A DNA stretch of 64,000 bases. Source: Boesenbergia rotunda (taxonomy: Eukaryota; Streptophyta; Magnoliopsida; Zingiberales; Zingiberaceae). Below are positions 44,421-56,742 of the stretch, one piece after another (the first letter of the stretch is position 1; each line of letters opens with the position of its first letter). A program made the translations under genes and the position numbers. The stretch is from positions 496,290 through 560,289 of the forward strand of contig JAGFNQ010000280.1 in the NCBI GenBank assembly GCA_024364735.1, read 5' to 3'. The notes beneath the pieces were generated by a model. That model saw only the letters and a list, made by a program, of their open reading frames with translations. It was not told the origin of the DNA and searched no databases.

Positions 44421-44818
44421 TGAAATTTGTTGAATTTGATTAAATGTATATTAAAGATAGAATTAATTTGGTTGGTTGGGTTGGACTACATTATTAGGTC
44501 CTAGACATCTCAGCCAATTCTAACTGACAAAACAAGTTTCCTTATCTGTTTTGTGAGATGTATTAGTTTTATCTTGCCTTTATGTTAATTCTTTGATTTA
44601 ATTGAAGATTGTGATAGATTTGAGTTTAACAATTAGTAAGTTAAAAGTGAGTTTCGATAATTGACTTCTAGGTCTTGGCGAGACATAGAGACCTTCTTTG
44701 GCCATAGCCTTATTAGATCAACAACCCTTTTCTAGACAAAGCCTTTTAAAGAAAGATCATTTTCAAATTACTTATTGAGACACTCTGGTCTAACTAGCTT
44801 AGGATTTGGAGAGATAGT
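44421..44818. other. Unassigned AT-rich sequence
   Basis: I see no gene, repeat array or element boundary here before the family-A LTR at 44819. It is probably internal or flanking sequence of the older element F. Confidence 0.5.
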
Positions 44819-46672
44819 TGTTGGGTATGGCTTGGTGGGTTTCCTAAGAGAATACTTGGTTGTCCTTGAGAGACCTCTCCATGTCGATGGATTAAAAATT
44901 AATCCGAATGGATACCCGTGTCCGAACAACCATCTCGTGCCATATCGAACGATCTAAATTACAACTCGGCCAATCATATAGATCGGGCTTTGTAATTTGC
45001 TTGACCGTTCGACCGCGGAAAAGGCGATGAGTGGATCGCTGGCTTTTGTGTTTATGGTCGGGGTCCAGTTAATTAATTATTGGCTATGATTCGCAATCAA
45101 AATAATTAACTAACTAACATAAAATGACAAGGTAAACAAAACATGGCACATAATGACATAAGGAGCTTGGGAAAGAATTATACCTTTCCGATCACCTCGC
45201 GGCCTTCTACCTTATGACCCTCCCTTCCCGGACATCGTGTGGGCGAGGTCTACTGAGAACCGAGATCACCGAAGGCTCCAAACAATCCTTTCTTCAAAAA
45301 CCCACCAAAACGCTAGCTCCTAGGGTTTACCTGCCGATGCTCCTTCCTCAACCCTTGCGCCGCCGACCACTGTGAGGCACCCAGGCCACGCCGGATCAGT
45401 AGCAACCTTTGTGAGGAAAGTCAAGAAGAAGAAGAAGGAGAGAACTCTCCTTCTTTCCTTCCCTACCGGCCGGAATATCACCTCCTTCCCTCAGGTTGCA
45501 CCGCCGCCACCGCACCCTCTTCCTCACTGCCTACCAGCTGCCGGCGATCCCTCCTTCCTCACCGACCACCACAAAAGGGAGAAGAAAGATCCCCCTTTGC
45601 CTAGTGATGATTACCTCACCGAGAGGTTGAAGGAGGACGAAGGAAAGGTGAAGGAAAAAACCCTCACCCCTTTTTGTCATTACCTAGGTGAGAGAAGAGG
45701 GAGAGGAAAAGAGAGAGAGAGAGGCCTTGGGTTGATTGGATGATCGATCAAACCTTGGTATCATGATCTCCTTGGGTATTTATAGGGCTAAGGTAGGGAC
45801 CAAGAGGAGGAGTTGGATCTTGGCCCACCAATGGATCTAAACCCGATCCATTAATTAAGATGCATTCCACTAAAGGATCTTAATTGAACTTCCTCACCAA
45901 CCCCCATATTTTCATATGGGCTCCACATATTATGAGTTGTCCATCACCCCGTGTTTAAGATATCGAATACCCGTTAATTAATTTAAATTACTAACAATTC
46001 AAATTAATTAACTTCTGGATCCTTAACTAGTACCACTCAACCTTATCATCATGCCAGATCAAATCCACCTGCAGGGTTTAGCATGATGAACCTTTTGAGC
46101 TCATCAAGGGGGCATCATCAACCCGACTCACCAGGACACGGATTCCGTCAATAATCAACGACACATCATACTATTAATATTATCTCCCAACTTACCAGGC
46201 CTATCAATCAAACAAAATTGATCTTGGCCATTGGTATATCAAAGAAATAATAATTAATAATATATGCCCGTTATTATATCGGGATTAAGGGATCGTACTC
46301 CATAATAAAGTCTGAGATCCAATCCAATTATCAAGTCAGTATAAATTGGATAACCTCTGATTTTGATCCTGCTCAATGTACTCAAAGTACACTAGTGTAA
46401 TTCTGTAGTCAAGACCAACCACACCTAATTACACAACAACCATCCCAATGGTTTGTCCAATTCCATCTCGGTTGTGAGCCTCTACTTATACTAGGAAAGG
46501 AACTGATAACACGATCTTCCGTGTGAGACCACACACCATGTTATCTACAATGTGAAGTAATGGACATTATGCATGTACTAATATATACAAGAATCTGGTG
46601 TAGTTGTGATTCTCTTTTCAAAATGAAGATGTTCTATAAAGAAATCATGTCTTTCAATATACACATCTTACA
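44819..46672 (-). repeat. Family-A 3' LTR (A5, 1854 bp)
   Basis: It runs from TGTTGGGTATGGCTTGGTGG to ATACACATCTTACA. The bases directly right of it (46673-46681) read on minus as AAGTGGGAGAT, a polypurine tract, so this is the 3' LTR of a minus-oriented element whose body lies to the right. The TATTTATAGGGCTA TATA region is at about 45777. Frames at 45372-45743 are LTR sequence. Confidence 0.88.
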
Positions 46673-46716
46673 ATCTCCCACTTATACATAATGACTTTGT
46701 TGTTCTCCCACTGCCA
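46673..46716 (-). other. Internal 3' tip of family-A element A5
   Basis: These 44 bases align on minus with 21690-21738 of A1 (GGCAGTGAGAG, then AGATTGTAAG). The rest of A5 is displaced by element B2 and lies beyond the window if it survives. Confidence 0.8.
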
Positions 46717-48952
46717 TGTTGCGACCGGGTGCATGTTGACATGGATGCGGGTTCGTAATTTCAAAATTAATTACGTTCAGCGGAAGGTTTAGCATAAATA
46801 ATTTCTCTAAATCATTTAACCACACATCTAAGCATGCAATTTTATCTTGTGTAGACATGATCATATATTTGAAATTTTGTAGAAACATAAACTAATTTAC
46901 GTATTACCTCGCGTAACTCGAAGGAAGGGACGAGATCCAACCGTAAGCGTCCCTTGGAAGCTCCGCCTCTATTCGCGTCCACGTCGAGTATCTTCGGGAT
47001 GACTTCGCAAAGCCACGAGTTTCGTGTTCTCGAGAACTACTAGATTCTCCGAGAATGCGACAAGGAAAAAAGTAAGAGAGAAGTCGAAAGACTAACCACA
47101 AAAGAATGGTCGGAATCAAAATTCCGGCGAAGCAAAAGAAGATGCTTACGGCAAAAAGGATCCTTGCGGCAAACTCTAATTCCGGCAGCACCTTCTTCCG
47201 GCCAAGAGATGGCCGGAGCTTCCTTCTCCGGCAGCAGGTGCTGGTCGGCAGGGAAAGGGCAGGGGTGGCGCACGACAAGAAGGGGAGAAGAGAAGGAGAG
47301 AAAGAGAGGGAGGGAGCCTATGCCTTCATCTCTACGATTTACACCCAAGCCTTGCCTTGGGTCCTTTATATAGTGGCCTCTCAACCATCAAGCCTCTCAA
47401 ATATGGAATAACATATTCCATCATGCCAAGTTTGATTTTATATCATGGTTAACATCATATTTTAATTCATGATAAAAATCTTCTCTCCTATGGAATAAAT
47501 TTCCTTATCATGGTAAATCAATCCATGATTGATTTTATAAAATAAACCAATCCATGGTTCATTTTAATTTCCATGAAAAATAAACCAAACCTTGGTTTAT
47601 TATATAAAAATTTATATCATCCATAATTTTATAAAACAAACCACACTTGGTTTATTTTATAAATTGAACAAAAAACTTGGTTCTCTCCCTTTGTTGTGGC
47701 CGGCCAAGCAAAGAGGATGGAGGCTCTCTTTGGCCGGCCCATCCAAGCCAATCCCTAATAAATTAAACTTATTTAATTCATCTATTAAGTCTTCAAAAGA
47801 CTTAGCCATTTTACGCTTCCGATGCGTCTCTGAAAAAATTCAGATTCGACTTATCGTTTGGCTCAACCAAACATAATCTCTCTTGATTGGAAAATCAAAT
47901 TTTCAACTCATTTTAAATCCCACAGATTATTCGTAGTGCATGTGACTAAATAGGCTTTCGATTTATGTTAGTCGTCTATAATTAATCAATTAATTATAGA
48001 ACGATCATGAGTGGCACCTAGTAGTACATCATGATCCCCAATTAATCGAAAGATCAACGGTTGACCACAGAAACAATTCTAAAACCCTTCAGCAGCTATA
48101 ATGAATCGTGCCCCATTCCCTTCACCATCTTATACCCACTTGGTTCAGGACATGGTCTATGTGTGTCAGTCCCCACTAGGCTGACTACGTCACACCTAGC
48201 CCAAGTAACGTTTTCTCGTTCTACGGATTCTAATTACTCTCATGTATTTAAGAGATTCATACTCTGAACATGTCATGCTCTTACCAGAGGCGTCGAGTAA
48301 CAATCCGACAATAGGCCTTGGGTATACATCTCCTCGCAAGGAGTGGTGAATCCTTTGTAGGCTGTTTAAACATCTTCGGGCACTTCGGCTTATACCCAAT
48401 CATCCTGGGTCCACACCTCCTTGGAGATGCTTGCTTAAGATGTCAAAGTATAAGTCTCCATGACCAAGATGACTTGAACAACGCAAGTCAATGGAACATC
48501 TCACTTAAGCTGCAGTAAGAACTTCACTGACATATCTATATGTAGACTACCATATGAAGTTTTACAGTCAGTCACTCCAATGAACTAGTTCCCTTAACTA
48601 GAATTCATGTTTATCTCCGGACATCTCAATGTCACCAGCCAGTGAGAATCAGCTGATTAGAGAATAACCCATGCTAGTCTCAACAGAATTGATAGTGTCT
48701 GTATTTATTAATTCATCGACTAGGGACAATTTCAATACTTCACAATTGCACATGTAGAGATAATCACTAGTTGTGAATTCATCACAAATTCTCTCATGTT
48801 GTGAATTGTATTTCGGGCATTCAGTAAATGAGTTTAAGATCTCAATCAAATACACAAACATGTATACACAAATAGTGAATATTCATTTATTAGAATAAAT
48901 GATTACAATCATAAGGCGATTGTCTTAGGACACTTCTCTCATATCACTAACA
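46717..48952 (-). repeat. B2 3' LTR (2236 bp)
   Basis: It starts TGTTGCGACCGGGTGC (family consensus TGTTGGGACC) and ends CATATCACTAACA. The minus-strand TATA box is at 47366-47372. The purine tract AACTCCCA follows at 48953-48960. Confidence 0.93.
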
Positions 48953-48966
48953 AACTCCCACTTGGC

Positions 48967-49680
48967 CTAATGCCAATCTCTATGGTATCCAATACCACAG
49001 GCTCTAACTTGACCCTTAAACTTACTTTGAGGCAAGGCCTTAGTTAAACGATCCGCTAAATTCCTTTCAGTGGGAATTTTCTCAATTTGTATATCATTTC
49101 TACTTATAATCTCTCTGATAAGATGATAGCGGCGAAGCACATGTTTGGATCGCTGATAAGACCTTGGTTCCTTCGCTTGTGCAATAGCTCCATTGTTGTC
49201 GCAGTAAACCGGTATTACTTCATCAATGGTTGGAACCACACCATGTTCTGAGACAAACTTCTTGATCCAGGCTGCTTCCGAAGCTGCAATATATTCCGCT
49301 TCCGTGGTAGAATCCGCTACGGTGTCTTGCTTGGAACTCTTCCAACTTATTGTACCTCCATTCAAAATAAATACGTATCCGGACTGAGATTTGGAGTCAT
49401 CCTTATCTGTCTGGAAACTGGCATCTGTATACCCACGTATTACCATATCACCTTCTCCATATATTAGGAACACATCCTTAGTGTTTCATAAGTACTTGAG
49501 GATTATCTTGACAGCCACCCAAAGATCCATTCCTGGATCAGACTGGTATCTGCTTGAGACGCTCAGAGCATACGATACATCGGGCCTAGTACATAACATA
49601 GCATACATGAAAGATCCTATCGAGGATGCATAAGGAATCTTATTCATGCAAACCCTCTCGTCTTCTGTGCGCGGACACAT
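48967..49680 (-). pseudogene. B2 RNase H region
   Basis: It carries the SGYVFILNGG, ADSTTEAEYIAASEA, VYCDNNGAIAQA and IPTERNLADRLTKALPQSKF motifs and ends at about 48967. The CDNNGA box deleted in B1 is present. Compared with B1 it lacks four residues in the ASEAA-KEAVW stretch. A frame break near 49500 and a 4-base deletion near 49696 separate it from RT. Confidence 0.88.
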
Positions 49681-50680
49681 AGACTTTGAAAGGTCCCATG
49701 CCTGATGGGAAGGTAACCTTTCTTGGATTCCGACATGCTAAACCTTTCTAGCACTCGGTCTATATATGTAGACTGCGAAAGACCAAGCAACCGTTTTGAT
49801 CTATCTCTATAGATTATAATCCCAAGGATGTAGGTTGCTTCTCCCAGGTCTTTCATGGAGAAAGTTTTGGACAACCAAATTTTAACTGACTATAAGACTG
49901 ATATATCGTTTCCTATAAGTAATATGTCATTGACATATAACACTAGGAATACGACTGCACTCCCACTAACCTTCTTGTACACACAAGGTTCGTCAGGATT
50001 TTGTGAGAAATCAAACTCTCTGATTGTCTCATCAAAACGGATGTTCCAGCTCCTGGATGCTTGCTTTAGTCCATATATGGATTGTCGAAGCTTGCATACT
50101 TTGGTTTTATTAACCGATAAAAAACCTTCAGGTTGTATCATGTATACATCCTCAAGCAGGTTTCCATTAAGGAAAGCTGTTTTCACATCCATTTGCCATA
50201 TCTCATAATCATAATGAGCTGCTATGGCCAGGAGCATCCGAATGGATTTAAGCATAGCTACTGGCGAATAGGTTTCGTCATAATCAATTCCTTGTTTCTG
50301 ACGATATCCTTTTGCCACTAATCTAGCCTTAAAGGTAACAACATTACCTTCCATGTCGGTTTTCTTTTTGAAAACCCACTTGCACCCTATGGGCTTAATC
50401 CCTTCAGGTGGGTTAACCAAATCCCATACTTGATTTTTGTACATGGAATTCATTTCCGACTTCATGGCTTCAAGCCATTTATCGCTTTCTGAATTTTTCA
50501 GAACATCTTCATAACTGATAGGTTCGTCATCGTTAATGAGTAACACGTCGTTCGATTCACTTATGAGAAATCCGTATATCTCTGGAATATTGCGTGTCCT
50601 ATCAGACCTACGAAGAAGTGGTCTTGTTTTAGGTTCAACTGATAGCTCATCATTATGAGTTATTGGTTGTGGGTCTCAAC
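49681..50680 (-). pseudogene. B2 reverse transcriptase, catalytic Asp lost
   Basis: This is an open RT frame from about 50546 with GCKWVFKKK, QMDVKTAFLNG and IYGLKQASRSW. The catalytic box at 49926-49937 reads YVND instead of YVDD, replacing a metal-binding Asp by Asn through a single C-to-T type change. A stop near 49890 and the downstream frameshift break it further. Trp codons that are stops in B1 are intact here. Confidence 0.9.
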
Positions 50681-51790
50681 TAGGTGTGTCTGTAATGTCT
50701 ATTGGAGTTTCTTGAACTTCTTCAAGTTCAATGCTACTCCCTCTGTTTTCTTGTAAAAGAAATTCTTTTTCTAGAAATACAGCATGCCTTGAAACAAACA
50801 CCTTTTGTTCCAAGGGATGATAGAATTGGTAACCTTTCGTTTCCTTAGGGTATCCAATAAATAGACATTTATCAGACTTAGCATCCAATTTGTCTGATAC
50901 AGTCCGCTTTACATAAGCAGGGCAACCCTATATCTTTAGGTGAGATAAATGAGGTTTCTTACTATTCCACGTCTCATATGGAGTAGTAGAGACTACCTTG
51001 GTCGGGACTCTGTTTAGTAAGTAAACAGCTGTCTTAAGCGCATAGCCCCAAAAGGATTTTGGAAGAGTTGCATGATTCATCATAGATCTAACCATGTCCA
51101 TCAAGGTTCGGTTACACCTCTCAGATACACCATTATGTTGTGGTGTATATGGCGGAGTCCATTGAGACAATATCCCATTGTCCCAAAGATAATCTTGAAA
51201 CTCTTGACTTAAGTATTCACCACCCCGATCGGATCGAAGTATCTTAATACTTTTGCCAAGCTGTTTCTCTACTTCACTTCTGAACTCTTTGAATTTCTCA
51301 AAAGCTTCAGATTTGTGTTTCATTAAGAACACATACCCGAATCATGAGTGATCATCGACAAAGGTAATGAAGTAGCTATAGCCTCCTTGTGCAAGAGTTG
51401 ACATTGGTCCACATACATCAGTATGTATTAGACCAAGCAATTTTCCCACTGGTTTACCTTTTTTGGAAAAGGGTATTTTGGTCATCTTGCCTTTTAAGCA
51501 TGATTCGCATGTATCAAATGAACCAGGTTCAAATGATTCCAGAATTCCACATCGGTGTAATTTGGTCATACGTTTCTTGCTTACATGGCCAAGACGACAA
51601 TGCCACATATAGGAGTCTATTTGATTATCTATTCGAGCACGTTTGTTGCTAACTTCGATATTGAAAATGTCACCGAATAAATCTAATGTGTAGATACCAT
51701 TGCATAAAGTTTCGGTCCCATAAAGAACACCATTTAAAGTTATGTAACAGCAATTGTTACTAAAAGTTAAATGATAACCCTTTGCATTCA
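50681..51790 (-). pseudogene. B2 integrase
   Basis: This contains WHCRLGH, CESCLKGKMTKIPF, HTDVCGP, RSDRGGEY and PQHNGVSERCNRT. Stops occur at 51343-51345 (Arg CGA to TGA), near 50930 (Trp to stop) and near 50680. The acidic D,D,E residues are present. The upstream part is separated from gag-protease by the insertion at 51807-52263. Confidence 0.9.
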
Positions 51791-51806
51791 AGCATGAAAT
51801 AGATAC

Positions 51807-52263
51807 CTTGCCAAAAGCGAACATCGGGTTTAGACCTTCTTTGACCGTCCAGATGCATAGATTTTGGGTTTTTGAAGGATGGATGTGGTGTATAGAGTGC
51901 CTTACAAGGGGAGCAATATTTGCTAGAGAGCAAAAGCAAAGGTGGGTATTTAGAGTACCACGACATATGCATAGAGATCCTGGGTATTAGGAGAATGGTG
52001 GAGCTGTTACACATCGACGAGGGATATTTGGAAGCAAGAGAAACGAGATGCTGCTAGAGATTGATTCTAACATTAGATTAGAATTAATAAAACCGACTGA
52101 TAATTATATAGATTCATATAGATAGTCAGTGTTTATAATTTTCTTTGCTTTACTTGTAAATCATTTTGAGTCGCTGTAATTCTATATTAGAAGGTTAGGA
52201 CTGGTCCCCCTTCTAATATAGATTTTCTTTTCAGGAATAAAATATTCCTTTTATTTAAAAAAA
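51807..52263 (+). mobile_element. Poly(A) retroposon in B2 pol
   Basis: A 457 bp insertion is bounded by a 16 bp exact duplication AGCATGAAATAGATAC (51791-51806, 52264-52279). It ends in AATAAAATATTCC and a short A run. B1 has the uninterrupted site (about 12382-12400). These are the marks of target-primed reverse transcription: a truncated LINE, a SINE-like element or a processed transcript copy. A short frame encoding HDICIEILGIRRMVELL and then DEGYLEARE (about 51955-52050, stop after CC) looks protein-coding, which favours a 3' piece of an mRNA or LINE ORF. I do not recognise the source. Confidence 0.88.
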
Positions 52264-53347
52264 AGCATGAAATAGATACAATGTTCTTTATTAACGAAGG
52301 AACAAAATAACAATTATCTAATTCTAAGACAAGTCCAGTAGGGAGCTTTAGCAAATATGTTCCGATGGCAACAGCAGCAATCTTTGCTCCATTTCCAACT
52401 CGCAAATTCGCTTCTCCCTTGACGAGTCTTCTTCTATTCCTTAGCCCCTGTATGTCATTACATATATGTGAGCTACACCCAGTATCAAGTACCCAGGTGT
52501 CCGAGGAAATAGAGTGACATTCAATAACGAAGATACCTGAAGAGGATGGGGCATCAGATGCCTTCTTCTTCAAGGACTCAAGATAAACCTTGCAGTTTCT
52601 TCGCCAGTGGCTCTCCTTGCCGTAGTGATGGCAAGTGCCTTTTGGTGCCTTTTCAATCTTTTTGGTCTTTTTCTTCCTTCCCTTATTTTGTTCTTTGGCC
52701 TTCCTCTTAGAGCCTTTCTTTGAGGAACCAACTAACAGTACCGTCTTCTGATCCTGCTTTACAGAAGGCTCTATAGTCTTCAGCAGGTTAAGCAACTCAG
52801 GAATGGTAGTCTCCAGTTTGTTCATCCGATAGTTCATCACAAACTGTGAGTAACTCTTGGGCAAACAATGCAGAATTAAGTCAATACTTAGTTCGTGATC
52901 CATTGCAAATCCAAGTGTGCCTAGTCGCTCAATGTACCCCAACATCTTCAACACAAACTGTGAAATAGAAGTGACTTCCTGCATCTTAGAGGTGAAGAGG
53001 AGTCTGGAGACCTCAAACTTTTCGGATCTCGCCTGCTCGTCAAACAGCTCATGAAGATGGAAGACGAAGGTATGAGCATCCATATGCTCATGCTGCTTTT
53101 GTAGCTCAGGTGCCATAGCGGCCAGCATGATGCAACTCGCAAGTTCAGAATCGGCCACATGTTTCTGATAGGCCACTAACTGGTTTGGGGTAGCATCTTC
53201 AGGAGGATGGTTGAGAAGTTGTTCTTCAAGGACATAAGCAAGCTTTTCTGCCTTGAGGACTATCCTCAGGTTTCGAAGCCAGTCCATGAAGTTTGGCCCA
53301 GTCAGCTTATTGGTGTCCAATGTGGAACGCAAATTCAGAGAAGACAT
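52264..53347 (-). pseudogene. B2 gag-protease (open up to the insertion)
   Basis: One frame runs from MSSLNLRSTLDTNKLTGPNF through the gag body and basic region KKGSKRKAKEQNKGRKKK. It continues with a zinc knuckle CHHYGKESHWRRNC and the protease site WVLDTGCSSHIC, until the retroposon at 52263; it reads about 26 codons into the insertion. As in B1, the second Cys of the knuckle is Tyr. The two stops that break B1 between gag and knuckle are absent. Confidence 0.9.
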
Positions 53348-55124
53348 GATCAGGTGATTATCCTAGAAATACAAATTGAGGTTATGTGATGAGAATGATA
53401 AAGAATGCATCAATATACATTAATTAAATCCTATTTATTTTTCAAATTGAATAACCCTTTTTAACAATTCGGGAGATCGTAGGAATATCTCCAAATAGGT
53501 TGATATCCAACCATAGTTAAGAACAACCATGGCTAGAGTTCATCAAGTTATTCTTAGCTATGAAGGTAGGTAATTATACCGATTACATATTATACATATG
53601 TAACTATCACATTATGCTATCAACTAATTGAATGTTTGCATAAATCATTGGGTTGTTAACTCATTAACAAGTATGCAACAATATACATAGCACCCAACTT
53701 CACCTCTCTTTACATCGACCTTGGCTGTGGCACAACAAATTGATGCTCCAAGCTTAAGGCTGACCCATTAATCAAGAAATAGTTTTAATATGGTTGGAGC
53801 TCATTCAACCGTTTAGTCAGGCTTGGATGTGTCCAACAACCAAAACTATGGATTGACCTCTGTCTCCAACTATATTATTCATAAAGTAATTCCATAGTTT
53901 GAACACTTTGAGGTTCAAGCTGGGCATGGATGTGTCCATCAACCCAAACGAGAAACAAAACTCCGGTTCTAACCATATTAATGGATGATGTTGGTCTTAA
54001 TATTTTGTAAGGGGTTTTGGGTCTCATCCTTTTCTTTTATGCACATTCATGACATATAATTATGTCATGTTCTAACAATTTCCTTATTAAAGTATGTATG
54101 TGACTAAATTTATCAAGTTTCATTAATTGAATTAAGAACCAGATTTCCTAATTCTAATTTCATACTTTATTCAAGGAATTGTTTTGGGAAACAATTTCCT
54201 AAATTATCATAATCAATTTCGGAAATAATATGTTTAAGACTTTGATTTCTCTAAATCAAATCTTATTAAATTAAGAGACAGATTCTCTTAATTCAACCAC
54301 ATATTATTTTCATGAAAATCTTATTTAAGGAAATATACTCTATAGGAAACAATTTTTCTAATTAATTTTGGAGACAATAATATGTAAGAGCATAACCTCA
54401 TAAATCAAATAAGGAAATTATCGTTTGAGAATCACCTCAAAAATTTCAAAGATTTGATCACATATTTTATTTATGCAAAATTAATATCAATAACTTAATT
54501 TGGACGGCTCCGAGGCTCAATCCAAAATAAGAATTTATTGATAATATAATTTGGACAGCTCCCGAGGCTCAATCCAAATTAGACATTTGACAATTTAAAT
54601 TCAATTTAGGAAATTTAATTATAACAACTAACTTTAAATTGGACGGCTCCCCGAGGCTCAATCCAAAATAATGAATTTTGTAAATAATTTAATTTTCAAT
54701 TATAAATTTAAATGCCAATTAATATTCCCATAATTTGTCTAGACTTTCTTGAAAGAAAGTGCCCAAATTGCCAGCTTTCCATAAATGGAAAGTTTCCAAA
54801 AATAAAAGGTTTTCAGAATAATTGTATGTTTCTGGTACAAAGAAAACTTACGTTTTTTCCAAAATTGGAAAATTTCCAAAATAGAAAATTTCCAAAATTG
54901 AAAAGTTTCCAATAATCGAAAGTTTTCACAATTATCATAAAATTTTGGAAACAGAGATATTTCAAAAGTTTGCGAAATTTCATGAGGATTTCCAAACTTT
55001 GAAATTCCTAAATCGATAATTTACAATAGTTAGAAAGTTTCCATAATTGAAAATTTTCCAAAATTGAGATCATGATAAAGCTTTCCGCAAAACAATTATA
55101 TGATTATGTCGAACACAAACGTCG
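53348..55124 (-). other. B2 untranslated leader
   Basis: AT-rich sequence homologous to the B1 leader. It has three copies (about 54500, 54555, 54640) of the module GGACGGCTCC-GAGGCTCAATCC where B1 has two. Near the primer site are many TTTCCAAAATTGGAAA-like repeats. There is no coding frame; short frames at 54712-54995 fall in these repeats. Confidence 0.8.
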
Positions 55125-55136
55125 GCTCTGATACCA
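55125..55136 (-). promoter_or_regulatory. Primer-binding site of B2 (initiator tRNA-Met)
   Basis: On minus it reads TGGTATCAGAGC, one base from the LTR at 55138. Confidence 0.9.
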
Positions 55137-55137
55137 C

Positions 55138-56742
55138 TGTTGGGACCGGGTGCATGTTGACATGGATACGGGTTCGTAATTTCAAAATTAATTACGTGCA
55201 GCGGAAAGTTTAGCATAAATAATTTCTCTAAATTATTTAACCACACATCTAAGCATGCAATTTATCTTGTGTAGACATGATCATATATTTGAAATTTTGC
55301 AGAAACATAAACTAATTTACGTATTACCTCGCGTAACTCGAAGGAAGGCACGAGATCCAACCGTAAGCGTCCCTTGGAAGCTCCGCCTCTATTCGCGTCC
55401 ACACCGAGTATCTTCGGGATGACTTCGCAAAGCCACGAGTTTCGTGTTCTCGAGAACTACTAGATTCTCCGAGAACGCGACACGGAAAAAAACAAGAGAG
55501 AAGTCGAAAGACTAACCACAAAAGGATGGCCGGAATCAAAATTCCGGCGAAGCAAAAGAAGAGGCTTGCGGCAAAAAGGATCCATGCGGCAAACTCTAAT
55601 TCCAGCAGCACCTTCTTCTGGCCAAGAGATGGCCGGAGCTTCCTTCTCCGGCAGCTGGTGGAGGTCGGCAGGGTAAGGGCAGGGGCGGCGCACGGCAAGA
55701 AGGGGAGAAGAGAAGGAGAGAAGGAGAGGGAGAGAGCCTATGCCTTCATCTCTACGATTCACACCCAAGCCTTGCCTTGGGTCCTTTATATAGTGGCCTC
55801 TCAACCATCAAGCCTCTCAAATATGGAATAACTTATTCCATCATGCCAAGTTTGATTTTATATCATGGTTAAAATCATATTTTAATTCATGATAAAAATC
55901 TTATCTCCTATGGAATAAATTTCCTTATCATGGTAAATCAATCCATGATTGATTTTATAAAATAAACCAATCCATGGTTCATTTTAATTTCCATGAAAAA
56001 TAAACCAAACCTTGGTTTATTATATAAAAATTTATATCATCCATAATTTTATAAAACAAACCACACTTGGTTTATTTTATAAATTGGACCAAAACTTGGT
56101 TCTCTCCCTTTGTTGTGGCCGGCCAAGCAAAGAGGATGGAGGCCCTCTTTGGCCGGCCCATCCAAGCCAAGCCCCAATGAATTAAACTTATTTAATTCAT
56201 CTATTAAGTCTTCAAAAGACTTGGGCATTTTATGCTTCCGATGCGTCTCTGAAAAAATTCAGATTCGACTTATCGTTTGGCTCAACCAAACTTAATCTCT
56301 CTTGATTGGAAAATCCAATTTTCAACTAATTTTAAATCCCTCGGATTACTCGTAGTGCGTGTGACTAAATAGGCTTTCGATTTATGTTGGCCGTCTATAA
56401 TTAATCAATTAATTATAGAACGATCATGAGTGGCACCTAGTAGTACATCATGATCCCCAATTAATCGAAAGATCAACGGTTGACATCAGAAATAATTATG
56501 AAACCCTTCAGCAGCTATAATGAATCATGTCCCATTCCCTTCAACATCTTATACCCACTTAGTTCAGGACATGGTCTATGTGTGTCAGTCCCCACTAGGT
56601 TGACTACGTCACACCTAGCCCAAGTAACGTTTTCACATCGTGCGGATTCTAATTACTCTCATGTATTTATGAGATTCATACTCTGAACATGTCATGCTCT
56701 GGTCAGAGGCTTTGAGTAACAATCGGACGATAGGCCTCGGGT
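55138..56742 (-). repeat. B2 5' LTR, truncated by element C
   Basis: It matches the left LTR from TGTTGGGACCGGGTGC up to GGCCTCGGGT, about 1.6 of the expected 2.2 kb. The minus-strand TATA box is at 55786-55792. The remaining LTR should lie beyond the gypsy element, outside the window. Confidence 0.92.

Larger units (their letters stand above)
46717..56742 (-). mobile_element. Family-B copia element B2, 5' LTR cut by a gypsy element
   Basis: The left LTR 46717-48952 is complete. Then come purine tract, minus-strand RNase H, RT, integrase, protease and gag, a leader, primer site, and a right LTR from 55138 that is cut at 56742 by element C. Sequence and organisation match B1 throughout, so both are members of one family. 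Defects are a YVND catalytic box, stops, a 4-base deletion near 49696 and a retroposon insertion at 51807-52263. The left flank is TGCCA; the right flank is outside the window. Confidence 0.95.

Noticed and set aside
45372..45743. Plus-strand frame of 123 codons
   Set aside because: It is antisense within the family-A LTR A5 and has no counterpart in the other family-A LTRs.
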